Shown: positions 1 through 6,837 of the stretch, in pieces
Layout: every line of letters starts with the position of its first letter
How positions within the stretch are numbered: position 1 is the first letter of the stretch
DNA from: DASUFH01 sp036274645
GTDB lineage: Bacteria; Acidobacteriota; Terriglobia; 20CM-2-55-15
Reading direction: 5' to 3'
Assembly: GCA_036274645.1 (NCBI GenBank)
Contig: DASUFH010000211.1
Location: 1-9,418 of the forward strand
Length of the DNA stretch: 9,418 bases
Translations under genes and position numbers: made by a program
Notes under the pieces: model-generated
Database searches by the model: none
Told to the model about the DNA's origin: nothing
The model's input: only the letters and a program-made list of their open reading frames with translations

Positions 1-1
1 G

Positions 2-322
2 AGCAAATACGCCAAGATTGCCACCTACCAGATGGTCAAGCTGGCCGAGTTTGTCGAAAAGCTCAAGACCACGCCGGATGGCGATGGCACACTTCTCGAT
101 CACTCGCTCATCTACTTCGGCAGCGGCATGAGCAACGGAAACCTCCACGACCGCAGCACCCCTCCGGCGTTGTTGATCGGCGGAGCGCACGGCCAGCTGA
201 AAGGCGATCGTCACATCGTTGCGAACAAGGAGCCGACCGCCAACCTCTTGCTTTCGATCGCTCACCTGTACGGCGCGGAGGTCGATAAGTTCGGGGCCAG
301 TACAGGGCGGCTGACACTCTAG
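2..322 (+). CDS. DUF1552 domain secreted protein, C-terminal part only
   Basis: The open frame runs in from the left edge and stops with TAG at 320-322, so 106 C-terminal residues are visible and the true start lies outside. An internal ATG at 32 should not be taken as the start, because coding sequence continues upstream of it. The visible part matches the C-terminal end of DUF1552 proteins. It has a helix (about LAEFVEKLK), then SLIYFGSGMSNGN, an ALLIGGAHGQ strand-turn, the GDRHI segment, a TANLLLSIAHLYG helix and a closing DKFGASTGRL. DUF1552 proteins are usually exported by the Tat route and are common in Planctomycetota, Verrucomicrobiota and Acidobacteriota, often beside DUF1592/DUF1588 cytochrome-like proteins. 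Their biochemical role is unknown. A strong hairpin terminator follows 13 nt after the stop, so this gene is the last of its transcript. The family call rests on recalled motif patterns. Confidence 0.82.
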   Translation, partial: SKYAKIATYQMVKLAEFVEKLKTTPDGDGTLLDHSLIYFGSGMSNGNLHDRSTPPALLIGGAHGQLKGDRHIVANKEPTANLLLSIAHLYGAEVDKFGASTGRLTL

Positions 323-335
323 TATCCGACCTGAC

Positions 336-372
336 GGGGGACTTCACATGGAATTGGTGGAGTCCCCCTTTT
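336..372 (+). terminator. Intrinsic (Rho-independent) terminator after the DUF1552 gene
   Basis: The arms are GGGGGACTTCAC (336-347) and GTGGAGTCCCCC (357-368). They pair over 12 positions with one T-G wobble around a 9-nt loop, and TTTT follows at 369-372. It lies 13 nt beyond the stop of the DUF1552 gene and about 260 nt before the histidine kinase, so it should separate the two transcripts. Confidence 0.85.
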
Positions 373-628
373 CAATCCTTTCGATCCTCCCGGCAGTACG
401 ATCCATGGCTGGACCGAGCTATGGGAACCACAATGCGTTCACCGGTAACGAACGTCTTTCCGACGCCAGGTCGGCCGCATCTTCGAGAGCGGCGGTTGCC
501 GTTTTCGCCGAAGACGAGGTCACGGCCGGGCTTGCGCGGTTCCTACGAAAATGTCGCCGAGTGTCCAGGGATTGGTAAAGAATTGCTCATTGCGCAGAGT
601 GCGATAAGATGACCGCACGTAAACCAGC
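373..628. other. Non-coding interval upstream of the histidine kinase
   Basis: I find no gene in these 256 bases. Open frames exist on both strands (for example 348-578 plus and 520-918 minus) but none resembles a known family, and one of them runs through the terminator hairpin. The right end carries a candidate promoter for the kinase gene. The antisense reading around 400-540 has some coding flavour but no recognisable domain, so an old gene remnant is possible but not supported. Confidence 0.5.
583..610 (+). promoter_or_regulatory. Candidate sigma70-type promoter for the histidine kinase
   Basis: TTGCTC at 583-588 and TAAGAT at 605-610 are separated by 16 nt, a fair match to -35 and -10 boxes. 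Transcription would begin near 617, only about 12 nt before the ATG at 629. This would leave an almost leaderless message and would fit the lack of a Shine-Dalgarno sequence before that ATG. Assigned by eye only. Confidence 0.35.
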
Positions 629-1858
629 ATGCCGCAGACTGAACCATCCAACTTTCGACACATGGAGCGGCGCCCGATAGCCGAACGAACCCACGAACTC
701 ATTCGCGCGGTTGCCGCGCTCAACGAAGAGATTGCAGTCTGGGTCCGGACGGAGGAGCAGAACAAGAAACTCCTGCACGATCTCGGGGAGCGCGTCAAGG
801 AACTGACGGCCCTGCATGGCGTCGCGCAAATGATGGGCGACCGGACGAGAAGCGTTCCATCCCTGATGGAAGAAGTTGTTTCGGCGCTGCCGCCGGCCTG
901 GCAGTATCCCGAGATCACATCTGCGCGAATACGCTTTGATGGCGTCGACTACACGAGCGAGGAATTCGCGACAAGTTCCTGGAAGCAGAGTTGTGAAGTG
1001 ACGCTGGCAGATGGGCGGCCGTTGGTCATGGAGATCTTTTATCTGACCGAAAAACCCGCCGAATGGGAAGGCCCGTTCCTGGCAGAGGAGCGGCGGCTGA
1101 TTAACTCTCTGGTTCAGATCGTGAAGTCCTCCCTGGATCGAAGGCAGGCCGAGGAGGCGCTCCGGGAAAGCGAAGGCCGGATTCGAGATCTGGCCGGGAG
1201 ACTGATCGTGGCGCAGGAAGAAGAAAGGATGCGCATTGCCCGGGATCTGCATGACGACGTTCTGCAGCAGATCGCCGACCTCGCCATCGAAATCAGTCAC
1301 CTCAAGACTCAGATTGATCCCTCTTCCTCCGCGGCGCGCTCCTGTCGCGCGCTGGAGTCGAAGGCGGAACGCGTCAGTATGGTTGTCCGACAGATTTCGC
1401 ACGATTTGCATCCCGCCACGCTGACTTATACCGATCTGTTCTCGGCGTTGCGTTCTTTTCTCGAGGAATTCGAACGGTCCACCGGAATTCGCGCGGATCT
1501 TCGCGTGGAAGGCTCTCCGCGCCGGGCCTCCGCGCAGTTGTCGCTGAGTCTATTCCGAATCACTCAGGAGGCGCTGCGCAACGTGGCGAAGCATTCGGGC
1601 GCGAAGGAAGCGGTGGTTTCAATCGCGATTGGACCGGAGGAGTGCCATCTCCGGATTTCAGACCGGGGACGGGGATTCATTGTGCAGGAAGGTCTCCTTG
1701 GGGGCGGTCTGGGGCTTCGCAGCATGGAAGAGCGCGCCCACTTATTGCGCGGAACCGTTTCAATCGAGAGTGAACCCGGAAAGGGGACAACCATCCAGGC
1801 CCGCGCGCCACTCGTGACTGTTCAGGAAGAGGGTGGCCGATCTCAGGCCGCACCGTAG
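629..1858 (+). CDS. Soluble sensor histidine kinase, NarL/HisKA_3 class
   Basis: A 409-residue two-component kinase that should autophosphorylate on histidine and pass the phosphate to a LuxR-type response regulator. Residues about 15-60 look like a coiled coil. Residues about 60-170 resemble a GAF-like sensor module, followed by a linker helix (QAEEALRESEGRI). The HisKA_3 dimerisation segment holds RDLHDDVLQQ with the acceptor His208. The ATPase domain shows the N box (ITQEALRNVAKHSG, Asn318), a G1 box (SDRGRGF, Asp345), a G2 box (GLGLRSMEERA, 360-370) and GKGTTI near 384-389. There is no transmembrane segment or signal peptide, so it should sense a cytoplasmic or membrane-permeating cue. 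ATG 629 is the first start after the in-frame TAA at 620. It has no clear ribosome site, and ATG 662 is an alternative. No response regulator adjoins it; the next gene is convergent. The catalytic core appears intact. Confidence 0.95.
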   Translation: MPQTEPSNFRHMERRPIAERTHELIRAVAALNEEIAVWVRTEEQNKKLLHDLGERVKELTALHGVAQMMGDRTRSVPSLMEEVVSALPPAWQYPEITSARIRFDGVDYTSEEFATSSWKQSCEVTLADGRPLVMEIFYLTEKPAEWEGPFLAEERRLINSLVQIVKSSLDRRQAEEALRESEGRIRDLAGRLIVAQEEERMRIARDLHDDVLQQIADLAIEISHLKTQIDPSSSAARSCRALESKAERVSMVVRQISHDLHPATLTYTDLFSALRSFLEEFERSTGIRADLRVEGSPRRASAQLSLSLFRITQEALRNVAKHSGAKEAVVSIAIGPEECHLRISDRGRGFIVQEGLLGGGLGLRSMEERAHLLRGTVSIESEPGKGTTIQARAPLVTVQEEGGRSQAAP

Positions 1859-2352
1859 CTGACGGCTTATTGAAGCCCTACAAGGAGATATTTCCGCCAT
1901 CGCTGCCGCCCGGTCCGGTATCTCTCCAAGTACGGAAACCATGATGGCCCGGTCAAAGCGATTCTCTCCAAGCTTGCCTTCCGCGGCGCCGGCGTGAAGG
2001 AACTCGATGTTGGCCAGACCTGCGGCAAGCGCCCGTCGCCGGGCCCGCTCGAGCATCGCCGGTTGGATGTCGACCGCAACCAGCTTCCCGTGGCTCAGTT
2101 TTGCCGCAACGGGAATGCTGACTCGTCCGGGACCACAGCCCATATCGAGAACGCACATGGTGGGCGCGAGGGACAGATGTTCAACGATGGCCGACGCGCG
2201 GCTGGCGCGCGGCTGGCGCGAGCCAGAGGATTGTCCGGTTCCACCAGCCATCCTAGCCATGCCGGGCAGGGAATGACATGCCGTCGCGACGCCATCCGCC
2301 AGGCAATTGCGACCAGCAGCACGATGCCAGGCAGGCTCAGAACCGGATACAT
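1760..2352 (-). pseudogene. Broken membrane-anchored SAM-dependent methyltransferase
   Basis: A class I methyltransferase in two frames. The first frame starts at ATG 2352, behind GGGAGAGGA (2367-2359). It encodes a hydrophobic N-terminal segment (LSLPGIVLLVAIAW), then CPAWLGWLVEPDNPLARASRA. The second frame continues SAIVEHL, then VLDMGCGPG (motif I), VAVDIQPAML (motif II), NIEFLHAGAAEG and FDRAIMVSVLGEIPDR. Removing one copy of an 11-bp tandem repeat at 2195-2216 joins the two frames exactly. In the repaired numbering motif I lies at 64-72. Recognisable sequence ends at residue 151 (base 1889), about 65-70 residues short of the usual roughly 220. The open frame then drifts to a stop at 1760 inside the antisense of the kinase gene. 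It lies 66 bp downstream of the FecR-TPR-PASTA gene and was probably the last gene of that unit. The substrate is unknown. A sequencing error could explain the duplication but not the lost C-terminus. Confidence 0.85.
2195..2216. repeat. 11-bp tandem duplication that shifts the methyltransferase frame
   Basis: CGCGCGGCTGG occurs twice in direct succession, at 2195-2205 and 2206-2216, followed by a partial third CGCG. Eleven is not a multiple of three, and deleting one copy fuses the upstream reading (DNPLARASRA) to the downstream reading (SAIVEHL) in frame. The pattern is typical of a slipped-strand duplication. Confidence 0.9.
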
Positions 2353-2418
2353 GACATGTCCTCTCCCGTTTGTCCGGGATTCGATGGTGTTGATTCCGCA
2401 CGCAATGCCCCTGTTTTT

Positions 2419-5121
2419 TCATGGTATGACAACGCCGGCGGGCCCGGAGGGGCGGGCAATCACGAGATCTACGGGCGTTGCGGATTGGGCCGGGAAGCGG
2501 GTTCCTGGCTGGGGATTCTGGCTGATCACTGTTCCGGCGGGCCTCGCGCTTTCCTGTTCGGTAACTGTGCCCAGCTTGAAGTCAGAGAGGAGCGCTGCAA
2601 AACCGCTCGGCAACTGTTTCCGTACCTGAGCAATATCTTTCCCGATGAAATTTGGCGTCGATGCCTTTGGACCTTCGACAGCTGTCGTCAGAGTGATGCC
2701 ACAACCTTTCGGTAACGCCGTGCCAGGTTTCGGATTCTGTCCCACGATGGCGCCCGGCTTCGCGCTGTTGGTTTTCTCGGTCCGCGTCTGTTTGACAAAG
2801 AGCCCCGCTTCCTGGATCAGCCGTTCCGCTTCAGCCAGTGAAGGGATGGCGTTCACCTTGGGCATCTGAGTTGGCGTGTCTCCGAGAGTTCCAACAACGA
2901 TCGTAATGGAGCTTTTTTCGGCGATCTTCGAATCCTTTGGCGGGTCCTGGCGGAGCACTTTGCCTGAGGACTCGCAACTGGCTTCACCAACGATCTTGCC
3001 GACGACGAAGCCTTTGTCTGCAATTTCCTTCGCCGCTTTTTCCTGATCCTTGCCGACAACATTCGGAACCTTGATCATCTTTATGACCGGACTGCTGACG
3101 ACAAGGTTGATCACGGCGCCGGGCGAAACAGCCTGCGTCTGCTTCGGCTCCTGGTCAATGACCGAGTCCGCGCGCTCCTTGCTGGTCTTTGTGACGATTG
3201 TTCCGGCAACGAATCCGGAATTCCGGATGGTTTCCAACGCGGCTGAACGCGTCATTCCGACCAGGTTTGGCGGCCTTACCGGCAACGATGCGAGCGACGC
3301 CTCGTTCAAACGCGCCCCGCCAGTGAATGCGGGGGACTCAATGTGAAGATATGTCCGAAAGTAGGGACGCGCCTCCTCGCTCCGGCCGAGTTTTGACAGC
3401 GACGTCGCAAGTTGGAAGTAAGCCAGCGCATTCTGAGGATCCAGCGCGGTGGCCTGCTGAAGATGAGCAGTCGCCTGGTCCGGCTCTCCGATCTGGTCAA
3501 GAAAGACGCCGAGCGCCTGCTGAGCAACGGAAAACTTCGGATATCCGCTGACGGCCTTTTCCAACTGCGTTCTGGCCTTGGCCAGCGCCTGTTTGGCAGG
3601 ATCGATTTGTTTTTGCGCTTCGTACATCCTCGCCTGCGCTGCCCACAGACGTCCGAATCCAACGACAGCGAAGGGAGAATCGGGCGATTCCGACTGGGCG
3701 TCGTTAAATCTGCTTTCGGCTTCTTCGAAATACCGCGTCGCATCCCGGAAGGCTTGTTCCTCCTCGCGAGTGGGCCGATCGACCTGCCCGGTCCTGGCGG
3801 CGCTCCATTCGCCCAGCAGGACCAGAATGTTCCCGAGGTTGGTGAGCGCGATTGCGCGGTTCGGTCCACCTTCCTTGCCCCGCAACTCCCTGCCAAGAGA
3901 TTGTTGATAATAGTCGCGCGCCTTGAGACCCAGATCGTTGGCGAGGAGGGTCTGCCCGCGGTCGACTGCCGCCAGGGCCCGGTCCCGGTAAACGTCACCC
4001 AGCCCGTTATAGGGGAACGCAAAGTTCAAATCGATCGCGAGGGCCTGCCGATAGGACTCTTCAGCGCTATCGAGATCGCCTGCCAGGCGCCGAATGTTGC
4101 CGAGGTTGTTATGGTAGGTTGCCAGGGCCTGTCCCGTATGCGGGGATGATCCGGCCTCCTTGTAGGCGCGCACGGCGCTGTCTGCTTCCGCCCAGTCGGC
4201 GTACACGTCCCCGAGTCGTTCGAACATTTCCGCGCGTGAGGGATCCCAAATCGTTTCAAAGCGCGCCACACGGTAGGCGGCCGCCCGCGCGTCAGCCGTC
4301 GGAAATACCCGAATGATGTTTTGCGACGGAAGGGCCGGCCGCGTGGCAACGATCGTCGCGCTGTTGTTGTCAACCACGCGCCTGACGAGCGTTTCATCGG
4401 CAGCCTGAATATCCGGCCGCTCCCGGCGTGACATGGTGAGCCGTTTGAGCCTGTCGACTTTCACAGGCGTTTCCTGCCGGATCGAAGCCGGAACGAAGTA
4501 GGACTTCCACCCTTCTGAAGATGTTCCGTATCCCTCCAACACCAGGTCGTGACGAAACGCCTGCGCAAGTCCCCTCAACGGTGGCAGCAACGCGACGGAC
4601 TCGGGGATAACTTCCAGAGTGCCGGACAACTGAATCACTTCAAGGTTGTCGGGCGTGACGTTCACCTCGAACTCCGTTCCTCCTGCGCTGAGCTTTGCCA
4701 GAAAGGTTCTGATTTCGAAGCGCCCGTGCAGGGAAACAAACAGGCGCCCAAGCTTCAACAGAATGGAACTCTGATCCACCAACTGCGTCGTTGTGTTTTC
4801 TGCGAGCGTCAGCCTGACGGGGGCGGCAGGTGGCGCCGCCAGAAAGATCGTCGCAGCCACCTGCGGGCCGGTGACGATTACATCGCCGTAACAGAGCGGC
4901 AACCCTTTTTGCATCGGTACAGGGGTTCCGCCGCGCTCGACAGACACCTCCCGCAAATCCGCCTTTTCAGCCGTTAGCCCGTTCAGCGTGAAGCCGTCCA
5001 CGAGGCCCGCAGATTCGCTGCATGGCGGCGGGGCAACCGCCCGGAATGGCAGAGGCAGCGCCAGAACAACGGCGATCACGAGAAACGCAGCGAGATGCCT
5101 GCGCGCGTTACGATGCGTCAT
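2419..5121 (-). CDS. Exported FecR-domain protein with TPR repeats and four PASTA domains
   Basis: A 900-residue envelope protein. I chose ATG 5121 because GGAAAGGG (5134-5127) lies 5 nt before it and a signal peptide begins at once (LAAFLVIAVVLALPLP, likely cut after AVA at about residue 30). ATG 5196 would add 25 basic residues with no better site. Residues about 50-170 form a FecR-like beta domain (GDVIVTG, LKLGRLFVSL, FEVNV, LSGTLEVI). About 295-595 hold six or seven TPR-like repeats, for example YHNNLGNIRRLAGDLDSAEE and FQLATSLSKLGRSEEA. Four PASTA domains follow near 616-676, 684-744, 753-815 and 821-890, with repeated DQEP, RQDP, GQNP and SQNP signatures. There are only four cysteines: 34, 77, 716 and 807. 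PASTA domains in other proteins often bind peptidoglycan fragments; FecR domains occur in envelope signalling and scaffold proteins. The start overlaps the CHASE2 stop by 14 nt, which implies coupled translation. The exact role is unknown. Confidence 0.9.
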   Translation of the reverse strand: MTHRNARRHLAAFLVIAVVLALPLPFRAVAPPPCSESAGLVDGFTLNGLTAEKADLREVSVERGGTPVPMQKGLPLCYGDVIVTGPQVAATIFLAAPPAAPVRLTLAENTTTQLVDQSSILLKLGRLFVSLHGRFEIRTFLAKLSAGGTEFEVNVTPDNLEVIQLSGTLEVIPESVALLPPLRGLAQAFRHDLVLEGYGTSSEGWKSYFVPASIRQETPVKVDRLKRLTMSRRERPDIQAADETLVRRVVDNNSATIVATRPALPSQNIIRVFPTADARAAAYRVARFETIWDPSRAEMFERLGDVYADWAEADSAVRAYKEAGSSPHTGQALATYHNNLGNIRRLAGDLDSAEESYRQALAIDLNFAFPYNGLGDVYRDRALAAVDRGQTLLANDLGLKARDYYQQSLGRELRGKEGGPNRAIALTNLGNILVLLGEWSAARTGQVDRPTREEEQAFRDATRYFEEAESRFNDAQSESPDSPFAVVGFGRLWAAQARMYEAQKQIDPAKQALAKARTQLEKAVSGYPKFSVAQQALGVFLDQIGEPDQATAHLQQATALDPQNALAYFQLATSLSKLGRSEEARPYFRTYLHIESPAFTGGARLNEASLASLPVRPPNLVGMTRSAALETIRNSGFVAGTIVTKTSKERADSVIDQEPKQTQAVSPGAVINLVVSSPVIKMIKVPNVVGKDQEKAAKEIADKGFVVGKIVGEASCESSGKVLRQDPPKDSKIAEKSSITIVVGTLGDTPTQMPKVNAIPSLAEAERLIQEAGLFVKQTRTEKTNSAKPGAIVGQNPKPGTALPKGCGITLTTAVEGPKASTPNFIGKDIAQVRKQLPSGFAALLSDFKLGTVTEQESARPAGTVISQNPQPGTRFPAQSATPVDLVIARPSGPAGVVIP

Positions 5122-6487
5122 TGCGACCCTTTCCGGACTTACCCGCCCTGGACGAAGCGTTCGATGCGGCCGCTTTGGCTTGGGTAACGGCAACACGCTG
5201 ACCTCCCGGCAGAAATCCGCTCAAGTAATACCCCGCGATCAACGAGGCGACATTGTAAACAGGATCCAGAATCAGTTGCGCCGTCGCGAAGAGTTCAACG
5301 GCGGCGGCAACATAAACGCCAATCATTACGATCAACGTGAGAGGCAGCTGGACTTCTTTACCCATGAATGGAACCGGTACGGGACGGGCGCCAGCCGGAA
5401 TCATCGCCCCACCGACGCCCGCTGACAGTCCGAGGAGGAACAGCAGGGCCGCTTGCGCAGCAATGCCCGCATGATGCGGGTATTTGCCTGACAACAACGC
5501 GTTGATGATCCCGGCGTGAATGGCGTAGCCATAAGTCTCTTCCGACGATTCCACTGGATGAACCCTGTCCTCCGCGACGTCCGCGCCGATCAGGACCACC
5601 TTGTCCTTGTACTTTTCCAGATTGACCCTCTGGCCGGTGTTGATCGACTCCTCGACCACACTGTATTCCTCGCTGGCTTCTTCCAGGGTCGTGGGGGGAA
5701 TCCTTTGCGAGAAGAAACTCGCACGAAGCGTATGCTTTACGTCATTGTTCTCGATGGAGAATTCGCTGGGAACGCTGTCTACAAGGATCCCGGCGTCGAC
5801 CAGGTTGAGTTGTCCTCGCGCGAGGTCGGGCAACGCCCGGATTGCGTGATCCCGTTTCGCGCGTTCCCAGGCGAGTTTGACCTGCAACGGAAACGTCGGC
5901 TCGAGGCTGACCGGTGGTCCGGGATCGCCGTGAGCCAGGACGACCAGCCGTCTGGGCGCAGTCTTGCCGTGATCCGCCGTCTGCGACGCAACCCTGACAG
6001 AACCAAGTTCTACGAAGTCGGGTCTCAACGCCGGCCCGAGATTGGCGCTGATATTGTGCGGTGTCGGAAGTGGCAGGTAGCCAAGCACAATGCGAGTCTT
6101 GCCCGCGTCCTGAATGGCCGCAACGAAATCAGTATCGTATTCGCTGGCCTGATCGAACGTGATGTCGAATGCCACCACACGGGCTCCCGCTTCGGCGAGA
6201 GCTCTCAGGAGAACCGCGTGCCGCTTCCGCCATATCAGACGAGCGTTTCCGTCGGGAAAATCCTTGATGTGAATGACCCGGAGATCCGGATGGAGGGGTG
6301 GGGAATAGTAGTCAATGAGGGCATAGTAGGGGCGCTCTGCATAGTCGACGCATCCGCCCAGAAAGTTTGGAAAACGCAGCCATGCGCAGAAGAAGACCAG
6401 GACAGCAAGACCCGAATAGGCGCCAATCCAGATCAGCACAGTCGTCAAGGTACGGCGGTCACGGCGAGCAGCGCGGGCTTTAGGCAT
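5108..6487 (-). CDS. CHASE2-domain membrane sensor without an output domain
   Basis: A 459-residue integral membrane protein. After a basic start (KARAARRDRR) there is a membrane segment at about 15-35. An extracytoplasmic CHASE2 domain follows at about 49-335. It shows the DLRVIHIKD strand, VVAFDITFD (104-112), VVLIGADVAEDRVHPV (about 297-312) and YAIHAGIINALLSGKY (321-336). Three more membrane segments lie at about 343-361, 381-403 and 407-424, then a short Ala/Ser/Lys-rich tail. In most CHASE2 proteins a cyclase, kinase or phosphatase domain follows this block; here nothing does, so any signal must pass to a partner. The obvious partner is the FecR-TPR-PASTA protein, whose start overlaps this stop by 14 nt. 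GGAG lies 7 nt before ATG 6487. The ligand is unknown. It is the first gene of the minus-strand unit. Confidence 0.9.
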   Translation of the reverse strand: MPKARAARRDRRTLTTVLIWIGAYSGLAVLVFFCAWLRFPNFLGGCVDYAERPYYALIDYYSPPLHPDLRVIHIKDFPDGNARLIWRKRHAVLLRALAEAGARVVAFDITFDQASEYDTDFVAAIQDAGKTRIVLGYLPLPTPHNISANLGPALRPDFVELGSVRVASQTADHGKTAPRRLVVLAHGDPGPPVSLEPTFPLQVKLAWERAKRDHAIRALPDLARGQLNLVDAGILVDSVPSEFSIENNDVKHTLRASFFSQRIPPTTLEEASEEYSVVEESINTGQRVNLEKYKDKVVLIGADVAEDRVHPVESSEETYGYAIHAGIINALLSGKYPHHAGIAAQAALLFLLGLSAGVGGAMIPAGARPVPVPFMGKEVQLPLTLIVMIGVYVAAAVELFATAQLILDPVYNVASLIAGYYLSGFLPGGQRVAVTQAKAAASNASSRAGKSGKGRNDAS

Positions 6488-6837
6488 TCTACGTCTCCGG
6501 AATCGTTCAGAAGATCAAGACCGCTTTGGGTAACTGCCTGGTAATTCGCCAGCGCGAGGATTCTACCTCACGTTCAAAAATGTCCGGAAGGTTTTGGCCG
6601 AGATCATGCGAACGGTGCCGTCGTCATGTATCTTCGGGCGCCTCAGCGGGGCCGGCGAGAAGGAGGGAAGGCACTGCACGATCGGCTGGTGACTTAGCAT
6701 AGAGCGGAGCCTTCTACCCGGCGGTTGGCGCGATCATGCGGTCGCGAGTTCGCGCGTCGCTTTATGGTCGGCCGGCCGGGAAAATGTCTCTCGCCGCAGA
6801 AACCGGGATAGAATCTGCCCCATCCCGGAGGTAGTCA
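6488..6837. other. Divergent intergenic region between CHASE2 and GH127 genes
   Basis: These 350 bases separate two divergently read genes and must hold both promoters. I see no gene in them. TAGAAT occurs on the minus strand at 6565-6560, inside a GAGG-ATTCTA-CCTC inverted repeat, and on the plus strand at 6809-6814. Neither has a convincing -35 box at normal spacing, so both are only possible -10 elements. Confidence 0.4.
6803..6832 (+). promoter_or_regulatory. Ribosome binding site of GH127 with an overlapping hairpin
   Basis: GGAGGT at 6827-6832 is a strong Shine-Dalgarno sequence, 5 nt before GTG 6838 and 8 nt before GTG 6841. The perfect inverted repeat CCGGGAT (6803-6809) and ATCCCGG (6822-6828) has a 12-nt loop and would pair with the first two bases of the site. 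If transcription begins upstream of 6803, this could moderate translation. The pairing is seen; the regulation is inference. Confidence 0.55.

Noticed and set aside
348..578. 76-residue ORF after the DUF1552 gene
   Set aside because: It starts inside the loop of the terminator hairpin and reads through its right arm, with no known domain and no ribosome site.
587..1411. 274-residue minus-strand ORF opposite the histidine kinase
   Set aside because: It is antisense to a kinase with all catalytic motifs intact, shows no domain, and is a normal by-product of high GC.
1864..1877. GGCTT-ATTG-AAGCC hairpin between the kinase and the methyltransferase
   Set aside because: The stem is only 5 bp with no T run on either side, too weak to call a terminator.
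3412..4149. 245-residue plus-strand ORF opposite the TPR region
   Set aside because: The TPR repeats on the minus strand explain the sequence; the ORF is a shadow.
5010..5030. Lipoprotein reading of the FecR-TPR-PASTA N-terminus (Cys34)
   Set aside because: The cysteine follows APPP, which does not fit a lipobox; an ordinary signal peptidase site after AVA fits better.
5119..5196. ATG 5196 as start of the FecR-TPR-PASTA gene
   Set aside because: It would place 25 basic residues before the signal peptide and deepen the overlap with CHASE2; ATG 5121 has a good ribosome site.
5516..6544. 342-residue plus-strand ORF opposite the CHASE2 gene
   Set aside because: It has no recognisable domain, and the opposite strand has clear CHASE2 motifs, membrane segments and a ribosome site.
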